DNA of 5,972 nucleotides, from positions 1 through 5,972 of the forward strand of contig JAJFLD010000216.1 of NCBI GenBank assembly GCA_021772875.1, given 5' to 3'. This DNA is from Ghiorsea sp. GTDB lineage: Bacteria > Pseudomonadota > Zetaproteobacteria > Mariprofundales > Mariprofundaceae. A model generated the notes under the pieces. It had not been told where the DNA came from. It made no database searches and saw only the letters and a list, made by a program, of their open reading frames with translations. The position numbers and the translations under genes were made by a program. Shown here piece by piece: positions 5,870 to 5,972 of this stretch; the stretch's first letter is position 1, and every line of letters starts with the position of its first letter.

Positions 5870-5972
5870 TTGCATCATTCAGTAACACAACAACAATTGC
5901 TTTCTGATTTGGGTCAGATATTGCCTGCTGCATCTATTTTAACCGCCAAAGAACAACTTCAACCTTATGAAT
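5870..5972 (+). CDS. glcD: FAD-linked oxidase, glycolate oxidase GlcD-like, N-terminal fragment
   Basis: Only the first 34 codons are in the window; the gene runs off the right edge. From the TTG at 5870 the product begins MHHSVTQQQLLSDLGQIL and continues with ASILTAKEQLQPYE. The run from LxxxL(G)xxLP to a T-x-x-(E/Q)-x-L-x-x-Y-E segment is the usual lead-in of GlcD and related FAD-binding type-4 (PCMH-type) 2-hydroxyacid dehydrogenases, where Y-E is normally followed by C/S-D-G. GlcD oxidises glycolate to glyoxylate as part of a GlcDEF complex. D-lactate dehydrogenases of the same family share this start, so the substrate is open. An alternative start is ATG at 5846, adding MRKRGGFD; it lacks a ribosome site. 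Confidence 0.68.
   Translation, partial: MHHSVTQQQLLSDLGQILPAASILTAKEQLQPYE

Noticed and set aside
1..5972. Search for mobile elements, CRISPR arrays, tRNA genes, riboswitches and phage or defence genes
   Set aside because: No regular repeat-spacer pattern, terminal inverted repeats, transposase-like frame, cloverleaf or long structured leader was seen; the genes are almost all recognisable housekeeping functions.

Overview
The window looks like an ordinary core-genome segment of a Gram-negative, probably proteobacterial chromosome of moderate-to-low GC. The outer-membrane DUF481 protein with an N-terminal signal peptide, the aroK-aroB pair and the bacterial NDUFA9-like reductase all fit that. 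The lineage cannot be fixed from the sequence. A gamma- or zetaproteobacterium would be my guess, held weakly. I see no mobile element, CRISPR array, tRNA or rRNA, and no gene whose composition obviously differs from its neighbours.

Layout, left to right: (1) bases 1-1192, plus strand: the last 26 codons of shikimate kinase (aroK), then a complete 3-dehydroquinate synthase (aroB) 5 bases later, a classical shikimate-pathway pair. (2) bases 4826 down to 1194, minus strand: a five-gene block in transcription order panB - panC - panD - NDUFA9-like SDR protein - plsY. panB/panC overlap by 4 bases, panC/panD by 10, and the SDR gene and plsY are 3 bases apart. The only real gap (77 bases) lies between panD and the SDR gene and carries a possible internal promoter. 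plsY ends one base from the end of aroB, so the two transcription units converge with no visible terminator between them. (3) bases 4827-5023: a 197-base divergent intergenic region with candidate promoters for panB (leftward) and for a DUF481 outer-membrane protein (rightward). (4) bases 5024-5782: the DUF481 gene and a strong intrinsic terminator. (5) bases 5870-5972: the start of a GlcD-like FAD-linked oxidase, most likely with a TTG start, running off the window.

How the genes fit together: aroK/aroB supply the aromatic amino acid pathway. PanB (ketopantoate), PanD (beta-alanine) and PanC (their condensation) make pantothenate, the precursor of CoA and of the acyl-carrier-protein prosthetic group. 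PlsY uses acyl-phosphate made from acyl-ACP to start phospholipid synthesis. The NDUFA9-like protein between them is of uncertain role. I found no convincing new biological system here. The points most worth checking are the substituted glycine in the nucleotide-binding loop of the NDUFA9-like protein, its position between pantothenate and phospholipid genes, the palindrome-containing gap before it, and the tight convergent junction of aroB and plsY.
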